Notes: generated by a model not told the origin, from the sequence alone. Counted from the first letter of the stretch, positions 9,751-20,001 are shown. The stretch is 64,000 nt of DNA from Austropuccinia psidii (GCA_023105745.1 JALGQZ010000002.1:41027997-41091996); one strand, 5' to 3'. Made by a program: numbers and translations.

Positions 9751-11114
9751 AAGGTTTCATTTCTTATTTTTTTTAATTTCCAATTTTATGTCATTATAAA
9801 CAAGAATTAGGGAGATTTACTGACTTGAATGTTCTGAACATGTTTTTTATTTTATATTTTATTTTATTTTATTTTTTATTTCAAACTAATTTATTTATTT
9901 TGACTAAGGATTAGGGTCATATCCCATTAATGAGCTCAAGAATATTCTATTATACTTTTCCTACTATTACAGCAAGAGCCATTAAGTTGGCTTGATTTTT
10001 CAACTCAATAATAACAATAATCAAAAAAAACTCTACATCAAGTATTATTGTTTTTAAAATGATCAATTTATTTGAAATATTTCTTCAATTACAAGAGAGT
10101 GATTGGAACTTGTTTGAAAAGAAGAAGTATTTGTGCCATGAAGGAATTAATTGAAATCTGAAGGAGTTATTTATATTAAAAACTCATAAATTGATGACAT
10201 AATTTGGGGAATTTACATATTAATAACACCTCAATGTGCTATTTATTTCAAATGGAATTTAAAAAGCCCCCCAAAATCAAGCAAGAGTTTTTTTAAAAAC
10301 CTTCAAAAATTCTTATTTTTCACTGTTTATATTTTTTCAACAACTCAAATGCATTTATGGGTAACAGAAAATCTGAACCATAAAGGGGATGGACTTCAAA
10401 TAAAATTCCGAGTCACAATGATGATTCCAAAAGGAAGAGTTGTGGCATCATAAGGGTCATTTTATGACTAAAGAATTCAAATTATGATCATTCAACTACG
10501 AAATATTAATCATAAATACTCTCAAGAGCACCAATTTTTACCTATTGGCACAAATTACCACCTTCAACCAAACAGTTTCATGATCTTACTTGTGATTCAG
10601 GTTTATTTCCTTTTGAAGTGTGATCTTTCCTCAGTTATATCAATTTTTAGGCTATTTCATACTTAAAATCAAACAAAAAAAGACTATTCAGTCCAATTTA
10701 AAAAAAGAAACTATGTTTATTTATTGTATTATTATTTATTCTCATCAAAATCACCATAAAAAATAAGGGGTGAGAAAAACTTATTTCTTACATTATCCCT
10801 TATAGTGGAAGTTTTGGGGGAATGAGAACATATCCTCTTCAAAATTCAAAAACCAACTCAAGATTTTTGAATGGAGAGGGGGGCCCTTATCCAAAACAAA
10901 TATTATTAAAAAAATATCAATAAATTAATATCAAAATCAATTTTAAAACACCTTATTATTACAATACTTTATTTTTCATTTCTTTATAACAGGTAAAATC
11001 AGGAATACAAAAGAACAAAAGGAAATTAATTATTTTGAAGAAATAGCAAGAGAATTGGGAAACAACTTATCATAGGAAAATTATTCAGAATACTGAAAAT
11101 GAAGAAGATTATTT
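9751..11114. other. Family II internal region without a supported gene
   Basis: AT-rich sequence conserved in copy b (25410-26740), so it belongs to the element. It includes the pair GTTTGAAAAGAAGAAG/ATTTGTGCCATGAAGG shared by both copies, the central polypurine tract, and no open frame conserved between copies. The 60-residue frame at 10484-10666 is not kept in copy b. Confidence 0.5.
10870..10883 (+). other. Candidate central polypurine tract, Family II copy a
   Basis: AATGGAGAGGGGG here is an exact 13-base copy of the 3' polypurine tract at 15141-15153, in the middle of the element. The equivalent place in copy b (26509-26522) keeps AATGGAGAAGGGGG. A second plus-strand priming site is known in lentiviruses and in Ty1; its use here is inferred. 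Confidence 0.5.
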
Positions 11115-11303
11115 ATGAAGAAAAGCAGGAGTTCCTTATGGATTGACCTTTGGACAACACAAGACCTTGGACACTTCTTTGATTCTGGAGTGAAACTCAT
11201 TTGCATTTCAAGAATAAGTGGTCAGGATTTATGGAATGAAGGATTACTCACTGGATTAACTATGAACTCAGGACTCACTCAACATGATGGCCCAACAAGA
11301 TGA
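11115..11303 (+). CDS. Conserved short open frame upstream of Family II pol
   Basis: A 62-codon frame (KKSRSSLWIDLWTTQDLGHF). The homologous frame in copy b (about 26745-26940) keeps most residues, although that copy is badly decayed, so this is ancestral coding sequence rather than chance. A DSG triplet (FFDSG) recalls the retropepsin D-S/T-G motif, but copy b has DPG and the context is not typical, so a protease call is only a possibility. It sits between the pseudoknot clusters and pol, where a protease or the end of Gag would be expected. Confidence 0.35.
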   Translation: MKKSRSSLWIDLWTTQDLGHFFDSGVKLICISRISGQDLWNEGLLTGLTMNSGLTQHDGPTR

Positions 11304-11358
11304 TTTAAACATGCAACTCAAATTGCCCTTGGGATTTTAAAGAAGCTTGAAGACTCAG

Positions 11359-11850
11359 GAGGTCCTCAGCATGACACTAAACTGCTTCCCCTGTAGACTT
11401 GGGCAGGGAAACTTATAAAAAACAACAGCCAAGAAGCTGAAGGGGATTGTCCTAGTCAGGAGAAGTGCTGAAGGACCATCTTTGTCCTTAGCATGAATAT
11501 AAACTTCTCCCTTTGTGTAACAGGAACAAGGGGCTTCAAAGGTGTTTATCATTATCAAATTGGCCAAAATGAACAAAGTGAAGTCTCAAGCCATCAATTA
11601 AGACAAGAAAATTCCTTATCAAGAAATAAAACAACAAGAATAATCTTGCATCAATTGGAAATCATGAATATTGAACAATAAAACAAGAGTCAAGTGGAAT
11701 CCAAACTCAAGCCCAAAGGAGCTCAAGAATCAAGATAAGCCCTTGGATTAGGCCAGGAAGTCCTTGCATGACTTAAACTGCAGGACTTGTATACCTGGTA
11801 TACAGGGGTTACACACCTAGTTGTAGGTCCTGTATGATCTTAAACTACAT
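11359..11850 (+). repeat. Second cluster of type A pseudoknot motifs (4 copies)
   Basis: Copies at about 11359, 11483, 11756 and 11824. The one at 11756 pairs AAGTC/GACTT and TGCA/TGCA. The one at 11824 pairs GGTC/GATC and TGTA/TACA, a full change of the stem-2 sequence that keeps pairing. The copy at 11483 has a weak stem 1. Relics of all four are found in copy b at about 26985, 27113, 27388 and 27447. The last ends about 110 nt before the pol frame. Confidence 0.65.
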
Positions 11851-11959
11851 TTTTTATGGAAGAAAGAAGAAAGAATAATTGTGAAGACCTCAAGATTTCA
11901 GGACACTAGCAAATTCTTAGAAATCATTAAAAGAAAGAAAGAAAGAAAAAAATAACTAA

Positions 11960-12721
11960 TTGAAGATGGATCACCAAATTTTAGCAGCCAAATGTAAATC
12001 AGTCCTGAAGAAGGTGAGACCAGTCAATGAGCCAATGCCTCAAGACCTTAACCCACCTTTGGAAAGACCACCTTTGTCAAGAGTTCCTTATGAAACACCG
12101 TTATCACTCAATCCACCTATATTTCAAGAAACCTTCAAAGTCACCCATGAAAGACTGCAAGCAGTTAATTTTGGCCAACCAGGATTGTTATCAAATGAAG
12201 AAATCGATTTACTCAAAAATGTTATTACCTTAAGGGAAAAAGCAATAGCTTTCTGTGAAGAAGAAAGAGGATTACTCAAACACTCATATGGAAAACATTA
12301 CAAAATACCAGTAATATCTCATGAACCTTGGCAGAAGAAACCAATTCCCATTCCCAAATCAATTTTACCTCAGTTTACTGAATTAATCAGAGAAAGAATC
12401 AGGCCTGGAATCTATGAGCAATCCACTTCAAGCTACACAAGCCCAATATTTTGAGTGGCCATATCCAATGGGAAACTCAGAATTGTCCATGACCTCCAAG
12501 AACTCAGCAAAGTCACCATCAAGGATGCTGGCTTACCACCTCACATTGAAGAATTTGTAGATGCATTTTCAGGAAGAGCATGTTATGGACTAGGAGACAT
12601 CATGAGAGGATATGATGAAAGAGAATTAAATGTCACTAAAAGACCCCTCACTAATTTTGAAACACCCCTTGGAAGGATGCAACTCACAAGTCTACCCCAA
12701 GGAGCCACCAAGCCCAAATGA
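11960..12721 (+). pseudogene. Family II Pol, N-terminal part and start of RT (nonsense mutation)
   Basis: The start at 11960 is the first long stretch of the pol frame; no protease precedes it in frame. It begins with a basic and Pro-rich leader (KSVLKKVRPVNEPMP), then the approach to RT (SYTSPIF, KLRIVHDLQEL, YGLGDIMRGYDEREL, LPQGATK), corresponding to RT motifs 1-4 of Ty3/Gypsy elements. A TGA at 12452-12454 interrupts the frame; copy b has TGT (Cys) there. The frame then ends at 12721 because a 19-bp segment present in copy b is deleted between two ACCAAG repeats at about 12709. Copy a therefore cannot make a working RT. Confidence 0.85.
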
Positions 12722-13716
12722 CCTGGATACTTCAAGAAGAAATACCAGAAAGTGTAGGAATTTTTATTGATGATGGAGGAATAAAAGGACCAAGATCACT
12801 TTACAACCAAGAAACACTACCAGAAAATCCCTCAATCAGAAGATTTATATGGGAATATGCAATAACCTTAGAAAGAGTTTTATTCAGGATTGAAGAAGAA
12901 GGACTTACTATCTCAGGATCCAAGTTTGCATGCTGTGTTCCAGCTTTGGACATAGTAGGGCATGTTGTATCATTCAAAGGAAGAACAATCTTAAAACAAA
13001 AGATCAACAAGATTCAAAATTTGTCAACACCTCTCAACAAAAAGGAAATAAGAGGATTTCTTGGTCTTTGTGCCTATGCAAGAATGTTTATTGAAAACTT
13101 TTCACAAGTTGCATCACCACTCAGAAGGCTCACCAGAGAAGATGTCGACTGGGACCGGGATCAAGAATGTGAAGAAGCTTTCCATAAGCTCAGAAGAATA
13201 GTTGGAGAAGAATTAACTCTCAAGAAATTGGATTATGACAAAAGATCAGGAAAGATTAAGCTAGCAGTAGATTCAAGCTACATTGCTGCTGCAGCAGTAC
13301 TCACTCAAGAAGATAAAGAAGGAAAAGACAGACCAGTATTATATGAATCAATAACTGTTTCAAAATTAGAATCAAAATACTCACAACCTAAATTGGAGCT
13401 CTGTGGAGTTGCAAGAATTCTCAAGAAGCTTCAGAAAATACTTTGGGGACAACATTTTGAATTACAAGCTGATGCCAAGGCCTTAATTGGAATGATCAAT
13501 ACCCCTTGCTTACCCAATGCCCCCATGAAAAGATGGGTGGCTTTCATTCAACTATTTTCCTTTGATTTGGTACACAAACCAGGGAAGAATTTCACTATGC
13601 CAGATGGGCTATCCAGAAGACCAAAAACTCAGAAGAAGAAGATGAAGATGCAACAGAGTTTGATGAAGAAGAAGATTGGATCAAGCCACACCCTGGATTT
13701 GGGGCTAAGAATGTAA
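12718..13716 (+). pseudogene. Family II Pol: RT catalytic part and RNase H
   Basis: It carries the RT active site as FIDD (residues 16-19 from 12718) instead of the usual YIDD, followed by the thumb and connection region (RGFLGLCAYARMFIENFSQV), then an RNase H-like domain (LAVDSSYIAAAAVL, KLELCGVARIL, LQADAKAL). It should copy element RNA into DNA and degrade the RNA in the hybrid. It ends in a DGLSRRPK motif, after which a single-base deletion (about 13632) shifts out of the acidic linker that continues in another frame (EEEDEDATEFDEEEDW). The ATG at 12718 is incidental: the frame is continuous with the upstream pol once the 19-bp deletion is taken into account. Confidence 0.85.
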
Positions 13717-13775
13717 ATTCACTCCATTTTTCAGGAATACAAGTACCAACCAAACAAGAAGGATTTTGGAAGAGA

Positions 13776-14366
13776 ATGCAAGAATACTTAAGTACAATGA
13801 AAAAACCACAATCAAGTAAAGATGAAGAACTTAGAAGGATAAAAAGAAGGTCATCCAGCTTTTTCTTGGAAGATGGCCAACTCAAAAGAAGAAATAATCC
13901 AAACCCTCAATTGGTGATATCAAGTCAAGAAGCTCAAAGCTACATTTTAAAGTCACTTCATGAAGACATTGGTCACAGAGGGGAAAATGAAACTTACAGA
14001 AGAATTAAAGCAAGATTTTGGTGGGAAGGAATGAAGAAATCAGTCAAGAAATGGGTTCAATCCTGCCTGGCCTGCCAAAAGAGAAGTCAAAACTTACAAA
14101 GGGAACAAGGAGAATCTACAGCAACATCAACAATCTTTGAAAGGGTCAGTATGGATGCAGTCCATATCAAATCTGGAAGATGGAAGTATATGGTTGTGGC
14201 CAGGCATGATTTTTCAGGATGGCCAGAAACAGTTGGACTAGTCAAATTAACAGCAAAAGCAGTTGCAGAATGGTTCACCTCAGAATGGATACGCAGGTAT
14301 GGCTCACCAAAAGACGTAACTGTTGATGGGGGCCATAGTTTGGAAAAGAATTGCAAGATGCAGTGA
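13776..14366 (+). pseudogene. Family II Pol: integrase N-terminal and core
   Basis: The HHCC zinc-binding domain is seen as His62, His67, Cys97 and Cys100 (numbering from 13776). The catalytic core begins with Asp127 in SMDAVH, and the second Asp is residue 184 in VDGG. The frame is lost just after this point through a single-base deletion near 14330, as comparison with copy b and the next frame shows. The coding sequence really extends upstream of the ATG, since the linker from 13634 is in the same frame. Role: nuclear insertion of element DNA. Confidence 0.85.
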
Positions 14367-15106
14367 AGAAAGCAGGATCAAGGATCAGAGTCACCACACC
14401 TTATTACCCAGAGTCTCAAGGAATTGTTGAAAGGGGTCATATAAAACTCAAAGATGCACTAGTCAAGATGTGTGGAGAAAATGGAGGGAAATGGAAAAAA
14501 TATTTACCACTAATTACATTGGCTGACAGAATTTCCACTAAAAGAACAACTGGTTTCTCACCATTTGAACTCCAATTTGGAAACATACCAGTATTACCAA
14601 TTGACATTGAAAAAAAAACATTTTTAGCAGTAGAATGGCACAAAATATCCACAACTGAGGAATTACTGGAATCCAGAGCTAAACAATTAGAAGGGAAAGA
14701 AGAAATGAGAAGGAAGGCAGCAGAAAAACTCAAAAAATCAAGGGAGGACTCAATGAAATATTGGGATAGAAGAATGGCACACCAACTAAGATCACCACTC
14801 AATCCAGGAGATTTGGTCCTGGTTTACAACAAAGCAATAGAAACTAATTGGGGACTAATTTTCAAAAACAAATGGAATGGACCCTACAGAGTAATCAGAC
14901 AAATAAACAATGGACCATATGAACTTGAGGAGCTGGATGGAACAGAATTAGCAAGAAGATTTGCAGCCTCTAAAGTCAAAAGGTTTTACCCAAGAGGAAC
15001 GTTGATGGACACAAAAGAAGAAACAGAAGAAGAACAAAGTGAAGAAGATGAATCAATAAATGAGGAAGAGGTAGTTGAGGTGACCACAGAATCAGATGAA
15101 GAATAG
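14351..15106 (+). pseudogene. Family II Pol: integrase C-terminal part
   Basis: It continues the integrase core with the catalytic Glu27 in VERGH (PESQGIVERGH), then the GPY/F-like module (GDLVLVYNKA, FKNKWNGPYRVI, DGTELARRFAASKVKRFY) typical of Ty3/Gypsy integrases. The C-terminus is very acidic (EETEEEQSEEDESINEEE) and no chromodomain is seen, unlike Family I. The stop at 15104-15106 is followed by 34 nt, then the polypurine tract and LTR. Confidence 0.87.
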
Positions 15107-15140
15107 GCAGCTCTCACCTGGAATGCTGGGGGAAGCATTA

Positions 15141-15154
15141 AATGGAGAGGGGGA
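15141..15154 (+). other. 3' polypurine tract, Family II copy a
   Basis: AATGGAGAGGGGGA directly abuts the TG of the LTR, the standard position for the plus-strand primer. Confidence 0.8.
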
Positions 15155-15528
15155 TGTGGTATGCCATACCATTTTTTTTCACCAGGCTCAAGCTCATAGT
15201 ACCCCATAAGAGCAGTAAATCCAGCCTACAGGCAGACTTACACTAAAGTTCTACACCAAAAGGTCAATTTTACAGCAAGAAGCTGGATTTAACTCATAAA
15301 ACCATGGCACAGGCACCAAAGGGAAGTGTATGTGTTTAAAAAAATTATTCAATTTCATTATGCATATGTAAAAAATCAGGTTACATATAATAAACTAGTT
15401 ACAACCAATAAGGTACCACCCTTTAAATTACACACTCCACCCAGATTTACACCACCCTTACAGCCACAGTACTGATGCAGCAAGAAAATGACACATGCAT
15501 TAGTTATACAGCCAACTTGCATTCAAAG

Positions 15529-16181
15529 TCACATGATGCAAAGCCCAGCCCCATGGAATTCCTGCAGCTCATTTACAACACAGCCACAGGAGTACCTTAT
15601 CTTATATCCACAGTAACCCCACTTTAAACCTTCAAACAGAATCAGATTTATTCACACCACTCATCACCTCATGCAAACCAAAGCTAGTTACAACAGGCTG
15701 CATGCAGTACACAATTTTAATTAAATCTCAACCACATGACTATGCACAGCATGTGTCAAACTCAAAAATCACATCATCTCATACATAAAAGTAAATTCAC
15801 CAGTGCAAGAAATTATCACCTGACTTCATTTTAAAGTTCAAAAAGAAGAAAAACAACCATTACACCTACATAAATTACACAGCCACTTCTACTAATCCTA
15901 AAATAGGACATATGCAAAGGAATTGCAAGGTCATCATGTGATACTGCATCCACCAACAGAATATCATGTGACAGGAAAGAGGCTGTGCACAACAAAAATC
16001 CCCAGCCAAAATTGAATCACCTCATGTATGAAAGGAAAATTCAGGAATATCACATCATAATTAGTTCACCAAAAGACAATCATGTGATAAATGGAGGCTG
16101 TGCAGAGAAAACAATTATCACCAAACCTTAAATCACTTGACCCATGCAAGAAAGGGCCTCACCAAAAATGGAGTCACATGA
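15529..16181. promoter_or_regulatory. U3 cluster of TCATGTGA / TCACATGA motifs
   Basis: Sites at 15529-15536, 15732-15739 (CCACATGA), 15934-15941, 15964-15971, 16080-16087 and 16174-16181, all upstream of the TATA box at 16248. Two of them are followed by GGCTGTGCA. The core CACATG fits the E-box form CANNTG, so a bHLH-type factor is one possibility. Which factor binds is unknown. Confidence 0.4.
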
Positions 16182-16247
16182 TGAAATCAAGAGGAATTAA
16201 AGTGGAAAAGACAGCTCCCATGGAGGGCCCCCTGGGCTCCCAAAAGG

Positions 16248-16255
16248 TATAAATA
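16248..16255 (+). promoter_or_regulatory. TATA box of Family II LTR (copy a)
   Basis: TATAAATA in a local GC-rich setting (AAAGGTATAAATAGAGGGG), conserved in the LTR copies at 31761 and 34812. Confidence 0.65.
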
Positions 16256-16393
16256 GAGGGGCTCTCTCCCCCCAAATTTCAAGTTCCCCCATGCAAATTA
16301 TATCTCATGCAACTTATATCCCCTGAAAATTGCAAGCACAGGAATAATTCATCCCTCACCTGGGAGGTAGTTCAGTATATTATAGTAAATTTA

Positions 16394-16502
16394 ATTACCC
16401 AGTAGCTAAGCTCAGTGGAAGTATAGTGTTGAAGATTACCCAGTAGCTAAGCTCAGTGGAAGTATAGTGTTGAAGATTACCCAGTAGCTAAGCTCAGTGG
16501 AA
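16394..16502 (+). repeat. 41-bp minisatellite in Family II LTR
   Basis: About 2.7 units starting at 16394, 16435 and 16476, each with CAGTAGCTAAGCTCAGTGG. The LTRs at 30662 and 34064 have only about 1.7 units of a 38-bp version (31898-31959 and 34945-35008). It lies downstream of the TATA box, so it should be in the transcribed leader. Confidence 0.85.
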
Positions 16503-17221
16503 TCTTATTATTATTAAAAAAAGACAATAAAAATTATCCATTACCCAAGATTAGGGTTACTACTCTATTAAAATATTTTAACTAGTAAAATTAACTTCAT
16601 TTAACAAGATTTAAAAATAACTTACCCCTTTCAAAAATCCAATATCAAACAATCTTACCTCTTAAATTTAACAAATACTATTTCATCTAATTATTAACAC
16701 TTTTAAAAAAAATAACAAACCTTTAAAAAATTATTTTCCTCTATTATAATTTTACCTTAACAAAATTACCTTTATCAACACTCATCCAGCTTTCCAGACC
16801 ACCTTAAAAAAACCCATATTACCAAAACTATATCACCAGGAAGAAACCACTCACCTCAATTTCACTCAAAAATAAAAATCAAAATTATACAGACAAGTAT
16901 TTCATTAAAACATCAAATTTAACCAGAATTACTGACAGTATTTTTAATATTATTTATTGAATAGGTCTGATCTGAGACTGCTGAATATTGTCTTCTGCAG
17001 TTTTAAAGCCACTTACTAATTTTATTTTGGTTTGTGAGCTCCAAGGAAGATTTTGTTCAGTATTTTAGGAGGGGCAGGCAATACACCCTTGCCACCCTTG
17101 GTTACAGGAGTTATTAGCAATTCAAAACTAGTTACCTGTGATTTCCCCCTCCAGGTACTGCCTCATTTTAATCCCACACAAGAGGAATTCCCACAATACT
17201 TATACTTATTTGTCTTTTCAG

Positions 17222-20001
17222 TGCTTGCAGAAAACCCAGAAGAGGATAATCAAGCCACTGTTGAGAGATTGGTGGAAGAAACTTTCCCAAGTTCTGCAAC
17301 ACCTACTGTCAATGAGAAAAAGAAAGCTAAGGAATCAGTCTTTCCAGGACCCACTATTCAGGACTCTGAAGGTGAGTAACTCCTTTTTAAGTGCCATGAA
17401 AGATTATTTTGTGTTCTGAAGTCCTTTGTTTCCTTAAATTTTCACTATGACTACTAGAAGAGGATCCCAATACTCCATCCAATCAGATGGAAGTGGACTC
17501 AGAAGTAGAATTCATCCCTCAAAAGGGAAAAGAAAGAGAAGAATCCCCAGTGTAACAGAATCCATACAAGGAAGTGCCATATCAAAAGACAAGTCCCATA
17601 ATGCCCATGATTTCTGAACCAGAATTGAAACTAAGTATGAGTAATTCCAACAGAGACAAATCAAATTCAGCGGGCTCAAATAGACATTTATATGAGCCAG
17701 TAGAAGAAGTATTACACAGTGTACAAGGACAAATATTGGGAAATGTTGCCACAAATCCACCAAGGAGTGATGAGCTCCTGGCATATCCTGAAAAAATTCC
17801 TCAAAGAGGAGGAAATAGTGAGAGACTCCAATGGATGGAATCCACTATCATCCAAACCCCAAATCAAGAAGATAAAGGAATACCATGCCAAAAAGAAAGA
17901 GGAAAGCAAGGAAGAAGCCCCAGTAGCTTCTACCAACAAGCCTCAAGCCAACCAACTTCCGCAAAAAGGGAAGAAGAACAATAAAAAGAATTGGAGGAAA
18001 TCATATTCCCCAAGTTACAAGATCCCAAGAATCCAAAAAGCTGCCATGGACAATGTCTTTAAAATGGTAAGAACCTTGATGGAATTCAAGGACAAAGGGG
18101 AACAAAGAATGAGACTCATTTCCCAAAGAAACAGCTTTGTCTCCTGATGTTGTGAATACTTTAACTGAAATTAAAAATAGTATCTTACCTCTTAAAGACA
18201 TTAAAAATAGTCTATTATCCTCACAAGAAATAAATAACAGCTTATCATCTTTAACAAAAAATCGTTGTACAAAACCAAAAAAAAATCAATAAAATTAAAT
18301 TTATGGTTGAAAATAACAAACCAAAAATTCTAATTGACAATACTCAAAATTTGATACAAGGACAACAAGAATTTTATAAATACATAAAAGATATTAAAGA
18401 AAAAACTTCAACAATCAATTACAATGTGAGCATTGGGAATTTAACAGAAAAATCAAACAAATTAAGTATTTCTGTTGAAACTTGTGAAGAAAAAACTTCA
18501 ATAAATCAAAAATTACCTTTAGACCATGTAAAAAACAGTGATTAAGCAAGAATGAATCTTAAGGACGACATTCAAAGTTAAATAAGACTTATTACTGAAA
18601 ATGGATGAAATAAATGATGGTGGCTTAAATATGCCAAAGTTATCAACCCCACTTTCTCGCATAAGAAGTCCTGTTAAGCCAAAAAAGAAAATAACAAACC
18701 CATTCATGACAGACTTGAGTCATCAAGACAATAAACAAACCTTAATGAAAAAAGAACCTCAATGTAAAGAATGGCCAATATTCACAGGTCAAGGTGAATA
18801 TGACCATATGTCAATAATTAAAACAAGTGATATGTTACAAGAAGATTATGTCATACCAGATGAATTAATCACTGCAAGACTAAATTCATTATTTGACAAA
18901 TCTGCAAAAAGATGGTATTATGGTATAAGAAAAACTAATGGTAAAAATACCAGGTCTTGGTGGAAAAATGAAATAATTACCCAATGCGAAAATGATGCCT
19001 GGAGGTACAAAATAGAAAATGCATTTAAAAATCCCTTCTTTGATCCAGATAAGGATAAACCTTTGACTTGGTTCTTAAAACAAGTTGAAAGGCTGAATTC
19101 ACTGTACCCATAAAAGTCACAAAAGATGGTGCACATGAAGATACTTGAGAAATTTGGAGGGGAATTAGAATATGCCCTGAGAATCAGGTTCATAGAACCA
19201 TGCTCCACAGAGGAGTATATCAATACAATGGAAGATATAGTTACAAGAACTAAAATTTGTAGAATTTGGAAAAAAGTGGACATCAAAAGTCCAAATAAAC
19301 CATTTATCAAGAAAGATAAATCAAGAGAGCCTTTCAACTCCAATACACCTAACAGTAATGAGCAAAGAAAATGCCATAAATTGGGAGGTATTGGACACTT
19401 AGGCAATAATTGCCTCAAAAAAGCAAAAATAAATGAAATTGTGGAAACAGATGACCACAATGACAAAGAAGAAGAATCATATTCTGAAAAAGACACTGAG
19501 GAGTCAGAAACTTCTGAAAGTGATGCAATCAATATAATTAATGCAAAAACTAATAATATTGGTTTAATATATGAAGTGTTAGATGTTACCTCAAACTTAC
19601 CACAAGTTGGAACATCTGATACAAGCCTGACAAACATACAAGATGCCAAACTATATAGAGCCAAACCAGAAAAAGGAATGGGATATACAGATGGAAAGTC
19701 AAGTATAAGCATTGTAATGGCTGAAAACCAAGAGGCAAAAGTTAACTTGGATATAGGCACATACTGTACATGTGTTGGTAAAAATTATTTGAAATCAATT
19801 GTACCATATTGGGAAGAAAAAATTATACCAATACAAGGAGTCAAATTTAGTGGTGCCAATGAAAGCATGAAGCCCCTTGGAATAATTAACATAACACCAA
19901 CTTTTCCTCACCCTTCACAATGTATAAGAGTGAAAGTAAAGTTTTTAGTAATGGAAAACTGTACCAGTAACCACTTTATACTTGGAAATGATTACTTGTG
20001 A
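17222..20001 (+). pseudogene. Family I Gag and protease relic (copy 2)
   Basis: It starts with a 150-nt leader exon (17222-17371: EDNQATVERLVEET, KKAKESVFPGPTIQDSE), a probable 86-bp intron (17372-17457, GTGAGT...CTAG) and then gag. The capsid-like part is open at 18601-19113 and 19126-20001. The zinc knuckle has lost its second cysteine (CHKLGGIGHLGNNC), and the protease active site reads DIG (19750-19758) where copy 3 has DTG. Stops occur at several places, including one where copy 3 reads Leu-Tyr-Pro-Glu (about 19111). It is not functional but is useful for working out the ancestral frames. Confidence 0.85.

Larger units (their letters stand above)
4844..17195 (+). mobile_element. Family II Ty3/Gypsy-like element, copy a (5' end interrupted)
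   Basis: It contains, in order, short unrecognised open frames, an array of pseudoknot-like RNA motifs, a central polypurine tract, a broken pol (RT with FIDD, RNase H, integrase), a 3' polypurine tract and a 3' LTR of about 2041 bp. Its left end abuts a Family III LTR end, so the 5' LTR and leader are presumably off-window beyond that insertion. Its right end abuts leader sequence of Family I copy 2, so it appears to have inserted into copy 2. Copy b at 25283-32627 is homologous from about position 9640 of this copy onwards. Confidence 0.85.
15155..17195 (+). repeat. Family II 3' LTR (copy a)
   Basis: About 2041 bp, from TGTGGTATGCCATACC to TTCCCACA. Homologues are at 30662-32627 and, truncated, 34064-35678. 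The ends TG...CA, the adjacent polypurine tract and the TATA box support the LTR call. Right of it the sequence changes to Family I leader. It contains a U3 array of TCATGTGA motifs and a 41-bp minisatellite after the TATA box. Confidence 0.87.

Noticed and set aside
6328..11850. C/D box snoRNA cluster or hammerhead ribozymes
   Set aside because: No paired RTGATGA and CTGA boxes at fixed spacing, and no hammerhead CTGATGA...GAAA core around the motifs.
13595..13885. Minus-strand frame rich in Ser
   Set aside because: Antisense of the acidic GAA/GAT repeats in the pol linker.
18918..19760. 280-codon minus-strand open frame
   Set aside because: It is antisense to the gag relic of Family I copy 2; a similar antisense frame at 46461-47075 follows from codon bias of the sense strand.
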